Source of the DNA: Tritrichomonas foetus
Taxonomy: Eukaryota > Parabasalia > Tritrichomonadida > Tritrichomonadidae
NCBI GenBank assembly: GCA_001839685.1
Contig: MLAK01001371.1
Coordinates: 1-58,056, forward strand
Direction: 5' to 3'
Length of the DNA stretch: 58,056 bases
Positions within the stretch are counted from its first letter, which is position 1. Each line of letters begins with the position of its first letter. A program made the position numbers and the translations under genes. This document shows positions 1 through 10,137 of this stretch, piece by piece. The notes under the pieces are model-generated. The model worked only from the letters and a program-made list of their open reading frames with translations. It was not told the origin of the DNA and searched no databases.

Positions 1-23
1 TTTTTTTTTTTTTTTTTTTTTTT
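1..23. repeat. poly-T run at window start
   Basis: Twenty-three consecutive T residues open the window. Together with the tandem repeat at the other end, this suggests the window is a complete assembly contig whose left end stopped at a homopolymer. Confidence 0.8.
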
Positions 24-149
24 GAACAAAATACATTAATATAATACTTCTAGAAAGTATTTGGAGTATATGCAAAGGTTAGTAGAAATCAATTGTTATC
101 ACTATATTCGTTCTATGAAAATTCAATAAAAGTTAATGACAATTCATTA

Positions 150-1591
150 ATGGCAGGCACTTGTTTGAATGGTTTATATTCGTTGTCAAAATTCACAACT
201 ATTGAATTTTGATAGGTTTATATGATTTTTTCATTTCACTTTTTTCAATGTATTCTCCAAGCAATGATGTTTATGATTTTTCAACAATCTTAAATTTGAA
301 TATATTCAATTCTCTTGCTACTCATTTCATCGAAACCCCAAAAATTGTGAATGTAAAATTCCCATTTTCAACCATATTGTTAACAATTTGCATGATTGGA
401 TCAAATTTCCATATCAATCCATTTGTTGATCATATTCTAGATGATAATAACTTTTACATCCAAATTAACCCATTGGAACACACAGCCAATGCTTTTTTCC
501 TCACAATTTCCACTTCACAAAATTGTGTCATTACTTTAATCGAAAAAAATGAATATTCTGAAGAATTTACTACCTTCATAAACAAAATATCGACAAAGCA
601 AATAACATTTCAGAATAAACAATCTCACAACATGTTTGAAAAATCTTTTCATGCAAACGTGAAAAACTATTCCTATCATCAATCACACTATAAAAATATG
701 AATATATTAATTTTAACAATTGCCACAATAATTTTCTTAATACTCACATTAAACATGATCATTAAGAAGCACAAAACTCAAGAATATCAAGTTAAATATG
801 TCTTACTGACTAAAGATTATGAACTTTCTTCATCATTTACAAAACTTCTTCGCTTTATCGAAGCTGATCACATTCACACTGTTGAAGAAGCCTTTGAATA
901 CACGCAGAGTAAATTCATTCGAAAGAATGGAACAGAAAGAAATCAAATGCCTCCAAATCCTTTCGAAGATAGATTTAATGAGCTTGCTCCAATTCTTGAT
1001 GAAATAAACATGCTAAACAGCATTCCAGCAACTGGTCATTATAAATACTTATGTTTTAATGGACAGTCGACTCCTATGATGCGAAGACAATTAGAATTTA
1101 TTAAACGACAAGAAAATTTAACATTCGATCACATTATTTTCGCTACAGGTGACAGAGAATTATCGTCAATGGATGATGCTGATGATTTATATAAATTATA
1201 TGAGAAAGGCGAAATTTTGTATGAAGCTGATGCAGCACAGTTGCTTGTGGATGAATACTATCCAAACGACGATAGAATCGTTATTAGAGGTGTTGATAAA
1301 GATCCAACTTTGAGGCGACCAAATACCCGTTCAACTGTCGTTACTTGGATGGATATGAAACCTGAGCCTGGTTCGATTTTAATGGTTTCGAATAATCCTT
1401 TTATTCAATATCAATATATTACATGGTATAATGTTTTGAAAGAAAATAAATGGTTTGAGAATGGTGGATCACTGGAAATGTGTGGAGATTGCGTTAAAAG
1501 ATCAAATGTGAATAAAGTTGCTGTTATATTGGATAACATTGCAAGAACTTTATATGTAGAAAAAATTGCATGGAAATTGAATAATCCTTAA
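150..1591 (+). CDS. Membrane-anchored DUF218/YdcF-like domain protein, 5' part frameshifted
   Basis: The intact frame runs from the first ATG at 248 to the TAA at 1591 (447 aa). It has an N-terminal ectodomain-like part, one strong hydrophobic helix (about residues 155-175, ILILTIATIIFLILTLNMII) followed by KKHK, and a cytosolic C-terminal domain. That domain resembles the DUF218 (SanA/YdcF) fold: FATGDRELS, then YEADAAQLLVDEYY, an IRGVD strand, PNTRSTV and SILMVSNNPF follow the family order of nucleotide-fold strand, acidic helix, N-T pair and second strand. Upstream, another frame is open from 54 to 209 and contains the ATG at 150. One extra T in the T run at 207-210 would join it to the main frame, so the gene probably starts at 150 or earlier. 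AATAAA follows the stop at 1605. The DUF218 call is from pattern only; the substrate is unknown. Confidence 0.55.
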
Positions 1592-1604
1592 GTTTTTTTT
1601 TTGT

Positions 1605-1610
1605 AATAAA
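1605..1610 (+). terminator. AATAAA poly(A)-signal-like hexamer
   Basis: AATAAA lies 14 bases after the TAA of the DUF218-like gene, preceded by a T run. Similar close spacing recurs after other plus-strand genes in the window. Confidence 0.45.
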
Positions 1611-1726
1611 TGATTATAATTTCTTTAATATTTCGAGTTTATTTTTAAGTATTATGAAACTCATGTTGTAGATGTAAAAGAAACAGGCAAGATTATTTAA
1701 ACCATTCAATTTAGTTCATAGATAGT

Positions 1727-1970
1727 TGAAATCCAATTTCCCATGGGATAAGCAAGCGTGAAGTGAAAGGTCAAATATAGGTCAAAAGTCGAAAAAACTG
1801 AATGGGTTAATATGATGTGAACTTTGCTGGTTCTTTGGGCCACTTCGACTTGGGGGAGGCTCGCCAAGTGAACACAGCTCCAGTTCACGAACTGCGCCGT
1901 GTTAATTAGCTGAGCCTCCTCCAACAGCCGAATGAGTTAAAGGTGTCCAAAGTCACATCACATTTACCAT
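1727..1970 (+). repeat. Fold-back repeat, copy A
   Basis: This GC-richer block is bounded by near-inverted ends: TATGATGTGAACTTTGCTGG near 1811 and AAGTCACATCACATTTACC near 1950. It carries GGTTCTTTGGGCCACTTCGA and GAGGCTCGCC in its body and AAAGGTCAAATATAGGTCAAA in its left flank. Two further copies lie at 39864-40053 and 45085-45326 in the opposite orientation. Small open frames across it are not conserved between copies, so it is most likely a non-coding mobile or structured element. Confidence 0.7.
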
Positions 1971-2856
1971 TTTCTGTCCAACATCAAAAACTTATTGGAA
2001 AAAAGTCCTGCCTCATAGATTGTCTCTGCAGAATGTTTTCTTTTTGATTTATTTGTGATCTCATTTTTGCTTGCTAAGAAGGAATTTACATCACCTTTAT
2101 TGAGTCATTCAAGATCACCAAATAAGGAAAAATTCCAATGTGCAAAAATATCGAAATTGTGAAGGAAGTCAAATAAATTCGCCTTTAAACCGGAAAAACG
2201 ACTTCGATTGTATCGAACAGAAAGTGCGACCAGTTTTACCGTACAAACTTTTTGATAATTGGAATTTTCTCTTGACTTGAAATGTCACTTTATCCTCCTT
2301 CACAAAATATATATTTTATGAATGTTGTAGACAAAATACCATTCAATTCAAAATTTTGTTTTTATAGAAAGTTTAATATTTATATTTCTCACTATTTAAT
2401 TGGATAATATCAAATTAAATAATTCTATTGTAATAGAGAAATCTTTTTTTTCATATTATAATAATTAAACATTAAAATACATTTCAAATAGAAAGTAATT
2501 TATATTTTATAGTGAGAAAAGTCACATTCAATTTTCTATCAGAGATTTAGATTCACAAAAATTACAAGTTTATACAAACTTTGTAAAAACTTTTCATGTA
2601 TTTTTCAAATTTTGTATAGGAGCTTTTTTCAATACAATTTTCATTATATCACAAACAATCAACTTTAGTTTTCCATTATTCATGGTAAAACTTCATTTTA
2701 GCTGGAAAAAAATCAAAGAGTTGATCATTCCTCCGATGATTACTTTTTCAAAGGATACATGGATGATAATTCTATTCAATTGAATACAACCGACCATATA
2801 TTCACATAAAAACAATCATTCGATATTCAAATTAAAATTCAAAGTAAAATCCTCAA
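1971..2856. other. Intergenic, no gene seen
   Basis: This is A+T-rich spacer between repeat copy A and the PAK-like kinase. A fragment at about 2225-2245 (GTGCGACCAGTTTTACCGTA) resembles the small palindromic repeat family at 24163 and 13766. I see nothing else in it. Confidence 0.5.
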
Positions 2857-4080
2857 ATGCGAAAATGGAAAGCACCTTTTTCAAAGAAAGGTAATATAAA
2901 CATATCAGTTTCTGCACCATATGGCGTTACTCTCGAAACAAAGGTCGAATACGATTATGAAAATCAATGCTATATCAATATCCCGAAAGAATACGAAGAA
3001 TTCTTCCCGAAGGCCCCTCCGCCACCCCGCCTCTCAGGAAAATGGAGGGAAATCATGCACACGATTTTTGACAGATTTAAAAAGCTTCCAGCTCAATCCG
3101 GTAATTACCATTCTCAAAAAAACGCGTCTAATTTCAATGTAAGCGGCTTAAACGACATTAACAATCGAAACGACATTGAAAATTTTGATGAGTCTTTCAA
3201 TGATGTAATTTATGTATTAAAAAACAACGATCCAAGGCTCTTTACGCATCACCTCAAATTAATCGGGACGGGACTCACGGCGAAAGTCTATTCCGGCATT
3301 TACAACAGTCGAGAAATTGCAATTAAGGAAATGAAGGTCCGAAAATCCCATATTCGCTACATTGCTGAAGAAATCCATACAATGGCGCAAGTTCATTCGA
3401 AATACTTGATCAATTTGATTTCCGCGCATTTGGTTGATAATAAAATCTGGATTTTGATGGAATATATGAATGGCGGGACATTATCACAAATTTTGAATTA
3501 CATCGAATTGACTGAACCACAAATTGCGTACATTGTCAATAAACTATTGAAGGCTGTTTTATCGTTACATCGAAATAATTTGATTCATCGAGATATCAAA
3601 TGCGGAAATGTATTTCTTTCGAAAGACGGCAGTATCAAATTAGGCGATTTTGGATTTGCTACACAAATATCTGAGCGATACAACCCGCATTCATCGATTG
3701 TTGGATCACCTTATTGGATGGCGCCAGAACTTGTTTCTGGATTTGAATACAGTTTTCCAATTGATATTTGGTCGATTGGAATTTTGTGTCGTGAATTGGC
3801 AGATGGGCAACCGCCTTTGTCTGAACTACCTCCAAGAAAAGCAATGAGTGTTGTACAAAAGAATGGTTTAAACAGAATGCCAAACGATGATGGGAAATGG
3901 AGTATCGAATTTATTGATTTTGTTGACAGCTGCACCAGATTCAATCCAGAGGAGAGGCCAACAATTGAAGAACTGATAAATCATCCGTTTCTATCTAGAA
4001 AATGCAGAAAGAGGGAAATTGCAGCAGTTGTCAAAGAAGCCCACAAAATGGCAGATGAAGATTTCCTCGACTGTCTTTAA
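2857..4080 (+). CDS. PAK/STE20-like protein kinase with divergent CRIB motif
   Basis: This 407-aa Ser/Thr kinase probably acts downstream of Rho/Rac-type GTPases. Residues 16-50 look like a p21-binding (CRIB) segment: ISVSAPYGV followed by VEYD and then NIPKEYEEFF, matching the PAK order although the usual F-x-H-x2-H histidines are missing. The kinase domain spans about 133-385: glycine loop GTGLTAKV (137-144), Lys157 in AIKEMK, helix C Glu171/172, HRDIKCGN (244-251), DFGFA (264-268), GSPYWMAPE (283-291) and the C-lobe DIWSIG. All catalytic residues are present. HRDIKCGN and GSPYWMAPE are STE20 hallmarks. A TAA ends it and AATAAA follows at 4131. It converges with the pseudokinase at 4420-5700. 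Confidence 0.88.
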   Translation: MRKWKAPFSKKGNINISVSAPYGVTLETKVEYDYENQCYINIPKEYEEFFPKAPPPPRLSGKWREIMHTIFDRFKKLPAQSGNYHSQKNASNFNVSGLNDINNRNDIENFDESFNDVIYVLKNNDPRLFTHHLKLIGTGLTAKVYSGIYNSREIAIKEMKVRKSHIRYIAEEIHTMAQVHSKYLINLISAHLVDNKIWILMEYMNGGTLSQILNYIELTEPQIAYIVNKLLKAVLSLHRNNLIHRDIKCGNVFLSKDGSIKLGDFGFATQISERYNPHSSIVGSPYWMAPELVSGFEYSFPIDIWSIGILCRELADGQPPLSELPPRKAMSVVQKNGLNRMPNDDGKWSIEFIDFVDSCTRFNPEERPTIEELINHPFLSRKCRKREIAAVVKEAHKMADEDFLDCL

Positions 4081-4130
4081 TTTCTTTTCCTTGTTTTGTT
4101 TTTGAATGAATTTAAGATCATACTATCATG

Positions 4131-4136
4131 AATAAA
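4131..4136 (+). terminator. AATAAA poly(A)-signal-like hexamer
   Basis: AATAAA lies 50 bases after the stop of the PAK-like kinase, within the 339-bp convergent spacer. No gene is visible in that spacer. Confidence 0.4.
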
Positions 4137-4419
4137 AGCGTTTTCTGCTTAATCATATGTAAACTATCATTCTTCGACATTATTTTCATCATATCTTTAA
4201 TCGTGTACGAGTAAATTCTATTAAGAATCATTGTCTAGAATGTTTCATTTTCATTTCACATATCGGAATTTTAGAATTTTTATAATAATTTTCAATGTTG
4301 CATTGATGTTACGAAAAAGAGAACAAAATCAAGTAAAAAATATGTGAAAATAAAAATCTTATAAACAATTTATTCTATTCAATTAATCACAATTACATGA
4401 TATTTTGCCAAATTCTATT

Positions 4420-5700
4420 TTAATACACAGATCCAGCAATGAGGGAGTTTCTGCGACAAATTGGTACTCCAACCCTCTTCTGAGAAATTGATGGCATTCG
4501 AATTGTTCTACATGGTGTTTTAGAAAGTGGCATTTTTTTCTCTGCCATTGAGCGCGCTCTCTCTATTTCAGAAGATCCTAAACAAGGAAACTCCTGCTGA
4601 TAGTCATTTTTGATGCCACTTTGATATTGATAGTGCAAATTATTTATGGATGAGGCTATACTTCCACTCATACAACATGATTGATTACAACTGTGTGTGT
4701 TATGATTCGGAGAAACATAACTAGAATGACCAGATATTGTGTTCATTTTTCCAATCATTGTTTTCGGATAGTTAATTTTTTCAGGATAGGAATAGAAAAT
4801 ATCCATATTAATAATATCAGAAATTGTAGGTCTTTTTCTCGGATCAACTGATAGCATTTTCCTTATCACCTCGGCAACTTCTTCATCAACAGTGTCGGGA
4901 ATTGTGAAATCTCCATTAATTATCGCTTCTTTCATTACATTCATTGAATATGTTGGCCAGGGATCGCTTCCAGTCGCCATCATGAAGAAAACAACGCCCA
5001 TTGCCCAAACATCAGCCTTGAATGGATCATAGGGTTGTCTTTTTAATATTTCTGGTGATCGATATAAAAATGATCCATCAAATGATGTCATCACTTCATT
5101 CGCATTGCTTTGACTTATCGTATCACTTTTATTAATAATTGAATCACTTGTTTCTTGTGAATTGCTTCGATCTGAATCATTAGTTTCATTTGATTTGTTT
5201 GTCTTATATAAAAGTGCAGAAAGCAGTTGTCTCATGTACAGATGCAAAACTGGCTTCGGAATTCCAATGTTTAGGTAATTTGAGTTGATATACTTTTTCA
5301 ATGTCCCATATTCGCACAATTGAAATATCAGCACATATTGATTCATGTATCTGAAGTAGTCGTATGCCTTTATGATGTTTGTGTGATTCAAATACTGGAG
5401 CACATTGAATTCGTTGAGGAAAACGTCTTCGCCTCGATCGGCTGAGGTGAATCCAAAATTGGTTGGAATCATCTTCGCAGCGAAATCGCGGTTATAGCCA
5501 CTGTGGTGAACTTTGAAAATAACGGCGAAGCTTCCTGCTCCGATCACTTCTTTGAAGAAATATCCGTTTGTCGAAAATGGGAGGGATGCGGCGATTCTGT
5601 TTGTTTCGGCGTTTTTCGAATACTCTTTGAGTTTTTGGGCTTTGGGCAATCCATATTTTCCTTTGGAAATGAGCGTGCCTTTTCCTGGTGTCGAGCGCAT
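4420..5700 (-). CDS. CAMK-like pseudokinase lacking the catalytic loop and DFG
   Basis: This 426-aa protein starts at the first ATG (5700); an upstream in-frame TTG at 5715 is not a credible start. The N-lobe is normal: IGAGSFAVIFKV (53-64), AAKMI with Lys76, and helix C NEF with Glu97. It continues through LYMRQLLSALLY to about residue 165. The HRD catalytic loop, the metal-binding Asn and DFG are absent. About 42 residues of Ser/Asn/Asp-rich sequence (166-207, for example SNETNDSDRSNSQETSD) stand in their place. The C-lobe then resumes at GSFLYRSPEI (209-218), with DVWAMGVVFFMMATG and DPRKRPT. A roughly 110-residue Ser-rich tail follows. The reading frame is unbroken, so this is not simple decay. 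It probably binds nucleotide or partners, or acts as a scaffold. Family assignment (CAMK/SNF1-like) rests on the C-lobe. Confidence 0.85.
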   Translation of the reverse strand: MRSTPGKGTLISKGKYGLPKAQKLKEYSKNAETNRIAASLPFSTNGYFFKEVIGAGSFAVIFKVHHSGYNRDFAAKMIPTNFGFTSADRGEDVFLNEFNVLQYLNHTNIIKAYDYFRYMNQYVLIFQLCEYGTLKKYINSNYLNIGIPKPVLHLYMRQLLSALLYKTNKSNETNDSDRSNSQETSDSIINKSDTISQSNANEVMTSFDGSFLYRSPEILKRQPYDPFKADVWAMGVVFFMMATGSDPWPTYSMNVMKEAIINGDFTIPDTVDEEVAEVIRKMLSVDPRKRPTISDIINMDIFYSYPEKINYPKTMIGKMNTISGHSSYVSPNHNTHSCNQSCCMSGSIASSINNLHYQYQSGIKNDYQQEFPCLGSSEIERARSMAEKKMPLSKTPCRTIRMPSISQKRVGVPICRRNSLIAGSVY

Positions 5701-6280
5701 GATTATATTTCGCAATAAGATTATTCGAATGAGGATATATATAAAGCATTGAAAAATAAGTTATTTGCTGAAAAAGTTGATATAAAAAATTGTGTTTTAT
5801 CACAAATCAATCACAAAGAAGTAGATTTTGATAATAAAATTGTGATATTTATTTAAACGTTTTGAATAATAAACGTGAGATTAATCAAACTTATTCAACA
5901 TTTATTTGAATTTTTGAAAATATAATTCTTAATAGATAGCTTTTTGATTGATTATTTTCAAAAATAAAACAGACATTAACACAAAAAGTGGTTCTTGCGA
6001 ATTTTATCTTAACGGAAATAACTTTTTGAGGACCTATAGTCTTCGTTCGAAAAATAGGAAATAATTGATTTTGTTTGGTGATGGAAATATCCTGTTGTTT
6101 GTTAGAGATTGACCATAAAAACTCGAAATTATTAATTAAAATTAAATTATATATGATATAATTATAATGAAACTTCCCAATAAAGAGAGAAACCTGCCAT
6201 ATAAGAGAAATCATGAAAAATTTATATTTTTTTTATATCAGAATAGAATTTAGATTCAATAGTATTCAAACTTTCCGGGC
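5701..6280. other. Intergenic, no gene seen
   Basis: This is A+T-rich spacer upstream of the pseudokinase. A 107-codon minus-strand frame at 5891-6214 has no recognisable domain and a composition like the surrounding spacer, so I do not call it. GAAAAAGTTG at 5769 resembles the recurrent upstream motif. Confidence 0.45.
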
Positions 6281-7598
6281 TTTAAGGGCATAGTTTAGCA
6301 AGAGATGGTTATATTTATTTGAGAGAAATAGGTTGTTTATCGATATCTTCGNGGAAAATTTATGAAATCAATTGTTAACTTAGTTTAAAGAATATATAGA
6401 CGTAGTTAATAAAGATGAAATCATAATAATAATAAATTTCGTTTTTATTCCACACTTTTGGATGACATGCTTGGGGGGAATTGAAACTTTTTATAAGTGT
6501 TCACAATTTACTAAATAATTAACAGAATATTTAGGAAATATAAAATAGAATTATCTTTTTATTTTAAATATAATATTTTATTATATTCTGATATAGCTTT
6601 TTATATTTGATGTATTATATGATATATTGTTTNCAGCATATTATATTGGAGTGAAAAGTGGATTCATTAAAAAAAGAAGAAAATGATTGAAAAAATTGAA
6701 TAAAATTCAAAGAAAAAATTTTTATCATTCATCTGAATACTTCGAATATAGAAAAGCATTGCGAAAACAAATCAAAAAACCATTAGACATGAAAGCATCT
6801 CTTTANANACCCNATNCCTACATCTAGAGTTAACCAGTAAATGAAATAATTATATGATTAGTAAAAATTATTAGTTTCCTATTTTTCCCAGTAACAGACA
6901 TTTCAAGTCCTAAATTTTACATATCAAATTATCTTGTGAATTTCAGAAAGATAGATAATGACTATAATAAAAAAAATTGAATGAAAATAAAATATGAATA
7001 AATTTAATTTGATTGAAATCATTAATATTATTATTTTACATCTCATGCAGCTATTAACNAATATAAATTTTCTGATGATAACTTTTTCAGAAAATGATTA
7101 TTTTTAATTTGTGAGGCCCCAAAAATGGACTGTTTAAAACATCTTTATCCAATTTATTTTCTGTATATAATAATAAATAAATTTAATTACCCATTAGAAT
7201 ACAAATACAAATACATAGCAACAATATAAGAATTATTTATATCTTCCAGTTGGGGATACTTAAACAACCAATTTTAAAAAATTTATTCCGGCATAATCGT
7301 CATCTATCAAAAATCGTTAGCAGGCAAATTAAATCATTTATATGGATGTCTACAACTTGACGTCGAGCTTTCTCAGCCACGAAAAAATAATTGATGATGG
7401 AATCTTCATTTCTCATGATGATAACATTTAACTGATATTTCAGATTTACCAGCTATAATAAAACTATAAAATCATTTAGGACATCAAACAGGTTTTTGGG
7501 ATTTCATTTTTCTATTTAATTGGAATGTTTGACTATCCATGGAGAAATTAAGGCCAAAATATAAATATAACCATCTCTTGCTAAACTATGCCCTTAAA
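6281..7598. mobile_element. 1.3 kb non-autonomous inverted-repeat element with TTAA flanks
   Basis: Perfect 38-bp inverted repeats lie at 6281-6318 and 7561-7598; the inner ends read GGGCATAGTTTAGCAAGAGA. Each repeat is bordered by TTAA (6282-6285 and 7594-7597), so the element proper is 6286-7593 with a direct TTAA flank at each side. That is the target-site pattern of piggyBac-type DNA transposons. The interior is A+T-rich, holds most of the window's scattered N bases (expected if several copies collapsed in assembly), and has no transposase-length frame. A short decayed minus-strand frame at about 7300-7417 contains AEKARRQVVDIHINDLIC. Superfamily is inferred from TTAA only. Confidence 0.75.
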
Positions 7599-8364
7599 CA
7601 AAAATACATAAATAAAAAAATCGTTTTATCATTTGAATATTTTCTTCAAAGAGTTTAATTTTTTGCAGAATAGCAGTTGAATTTTAGGTACAAGAATGAT
7701 GTTTCTACTGAATCACATTCAAGTTCGATATATTTTAGATATAATATTAATTATTTCATACAGAGTGTCCATATTTAATGAGACACCATATTTCTTGTGA
7801 TATGAGGAACATGTATCAATGCTATGAACACTTTGGCCAGAGATTTCAGTAATCGGTATTTTTGTGTAAATTTTCAAATTTACCACCAGACTAAATTTCT
7901 TAACGGACAAGATGTGCTAAAATGAGATTATTTTGATTAGAGTGATGCACTCAATAAACAAAAACAAGTAAAAAAAAATAACATAAATTTCAAAAAAAAT
8001 ATGATTTGGTGATGATGTTATGCAATAGCTATCAGTAAGAATGTGTGAATGACTCATGTATACCATTTAATTTTGAATTTTTTATACATGTCATGATAAT
8101 AATACTAACTGATTGAGGAAATATGATTCTGTTCTTCTCTTATTCTTTTCATTTTCGTGAAAATATTTTCATTCTACATATTCAATAGTTATATTTCCAG
8201 TATACATCAATCTCCTCTATTCTCAATATATTCAAACAAATGGGCAAGCTCTACATCATTTTTCACATCATTTTCATTCAGAATTTTTGAATGAAGCACT
8301 AATCAAAAAGTTCGATAGATATCGGAAATGTCGAAAAAGAGAAACATTTATTTATGTCGGAGAC
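7599..8364. other. Intergenic, no gene seen
   Basis: This is A+T-rich spacer between the inverted-repeat element and the coiled-coil gene. A 63-codon minus-strand frame (7719-7910) shows no domain or compositional support. Confidence 0.45.
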
Positions 8365-9630
8365 TCATCTGTTTGTCCGCATCATCGCTTCTGGAACATG
8401 CAGAGGTGGTAGCGGCAGTGTTGGGTTCTCTCTGTCCTTCACATCTTCTTCGTTGAGCCGTGCCGCAGTATTTGGCTTTGACAGGGCCTCCCCGCGTGCC
8501 AGCTCGTCCTTCCTCTGGAGCTGCTTCATGTTCCATAGTTTGTCCTGGTCTTTGACCTGTTCAGCTCTTTGCTCAATCTTTCTCTGCTTGTTTAGAAATG
8601 ACAATCTGAGCCAGGAGCGTTTCTGCTGTAGTTGTCTAATTTGAACTTGTGCTCTTTGTTCGTAAGAGGTCATTTCGACATCCAATTTGGCCTTTAGTTT
8701 GGCGGTTGCTGCTTCAAAGTCAAGTCTCATCTGTTTTGATGCATCCTTTTGTTCATTTTCACTCATTTTATCAATGGTGGCTTTTATTCCCTCAGCTTCG
8801 GCAAACCGGCATTCAAGCATTAATAATCTGAATTGCTTCTGGAGGGTCCTGAGTTGAAAAGAAGCATGATTATATTGTCTTCTCATTGCATCACTTGACC
8901 ATTTCTTTACATGCCTATCCAACTCGCGCTGGTGATTCGCCAAAATTCTTGCCCGTTGTTGGGCCAATTTTCCTCTCAATTCTTTTTCAAGTTCTTCTGT
9001 CTCTTGATCGAAAGCTGCAAGTCTTTGTGTAAAGTCTGCAACTAGTTCATCATATTCATGAATCGCTTCAACTTGAAGTTCATATTTTTGCTGCTTTATT
9101 TGGCAAGCTTCAACATGTTTGATTGCATCAGTAACTTTTTGAGAGTCTCTGAAATTGTAACTTGATGCAAGTTTTTTCCGTTCATCGACAAGTTCACCTA
9201 GCAGATTCTCGTATTGGTCTTTTGAAAGGTCAAATATTGGTTCCATTTTGAGAGCACGGTCTTTTAATGAGGGACTTTGGGCTCTTTGTATTGTTCCAAA
9301 AAGTGTTTCATTCATCGACGAATTACAGGTGGAATTCGATGTGGAGCCACAATTGGAGCTCCTATTCGAAATTCGTGGCGATTTTCGGGGTGATCGATCT
9401 GGCGCCTTATCTGGCGATCGAATCTTACGTGGCGACTCGGGCGGGAAAGGGTCATAGACACAATCTGTATCACTTGTAGACCGGTTTTGGGCAAGCTTGA
9501 AGCGTGTCTCTTCTGGTTTGGTTGCGAATGCTGGAACCGTCTTGAATTTTTGAGGAGAAGATTCTTGGTTGAGATTTAATTCATCTTCGTAAGTAGAAAT
9601 AATTCCTGTTGCTGACTCGTAGTTCGACAT
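8365..9630 (-). CDS. Ser-Pro-rich head plus coiled-coil protein
   Basis: This 421-aa protein starts at ATG 9630. Residues 1-115 are disordered and rich in Ser-Pro-Arg motifs (ESPRKIRSPDKAP, RSPRKSPR), likely sites for proline-directed kinases. Residues about 135-375 are almost continuous heptad-like helix with high Gln, Glu, Lys and Arg (for example LAAFDQETEELEKELRGKL and QIRQLQQKRSWLRLSFL). The final 45 residues are again unstructured. A conserved-looking segment at the start of the rod (LSKDQYENLLGELVDERKK) suggests a trichomonad cytoskeletal family, but I do not recognise a named protein. Two other genes here (52084 and 35309) share the plan of Ser-Pro head and coiled-coil body. GAAAAAGTGG lies at 9736, about 106 bases upstream of the ATG. 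Confidence 0.75.
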   Translation of the reverse strand: MSNYESATGIISTYEDELNLNQESSPQKFKTVPAFATKPEETRFKLAQNRSTSDTDCVYDPFPPESPRKIRSPDKAPDRSPRKSPRISNRSSNCGSTSNSTCNSSMNETLFGTIQRAQSPSLKDRALKMEPIFDLSKDQYENLLGELVDERKKLASSYNFRDSQKVTDAIKHVEACQIKQQKYELQVEAIHEYDELVADFTQRLAAFDQETEELEKELRGKLAQQRARILANHQRELDRHVKKWSSDAMRRQYNHASFQLRTLQKQFRLLMLECRFAEAEGIKATIDKMSENEQKDASKQMRLDFEAATAKLKAKLDVEMTSYEQRAQVQIRQLQQKRSWLRLSFLNKQRKIEQRAEQVKDQDKLWNMKQLQRKDELARGEALSKPNTAARLNEEDVKDRENPTLPLPPLHVPEAMMRTNR

Positions 9631-9735
9631 GAGCGCTGGGGAATTAAGGATTCTTTTGAAGTATTAGTTAGTTTTGGAGAGCCCGTTTATAACTTTTTAC
9701 ATAGTTTATTTTTCAGATTTCCAAGCTTTGTTATA

Positions 9736-9745
9736 GAAAAAGTGG
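9736..9745 (+). promoter_or_regulatory. GAAAAAGTG motif upstream of the 9630 gene
   Basis: GAAAAAGTGG is one of several copies of a motif that recurs, on either strand, 20-200 bases upstream of start codons in this window. The function is inferred only from recurrence. Confidence 0.3.
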
Positions 9746-10137
9746 ATTCCAAATAATTCAGTATCTTGATGTTTAGATCTTTTAACTTAAAACTAAAAAC
9801 AGATAATTATGTATTACCATATATTAAATATATCTTATCAATTGATTCTGAAAAACAAAAAATCATCAAATCTCAACACCTTTGATCTTTCGTGAAACAC
9901 CTTTCTAACAATCAAAAAGTTTATTTATAGTCAGTAAAAATTGTATAACAAGTAACAATATAAATCAAAAGGAAAATTTATAATTTATAATCATCTTCAA
10001 ATCTGGAAAAACCCAAAAACTAAAACCAGGTTTAATCGCTTCAACACAAACATATTTATAAATTAATTTATAAAGAAAATGAAAATCAAATAAAGAAAAA
10101 ATAAAAATAAGTTGAATGCTTTTTAATTGATGAAGAA
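9746..10137. other. Intergenic, no gene seen
   Basis: This A+T-rich spacer separates the coiled-coil gene from the 3' end of the Nap1/Hem gene. I see no further structure. Confidence 0.5.

Noticed and set aside
1706..1924. 72-codon minus frame across fold-back copy A
   Set aside because: The frame is not preserved in copies B and C, which have stops at matching positions; similarity is at the nucleotide level.
5891..6214. 107-codon minus frame
   Set aside because: Composition is like the surrounding A+T-rich spacer, with no domain and no clear promoter.
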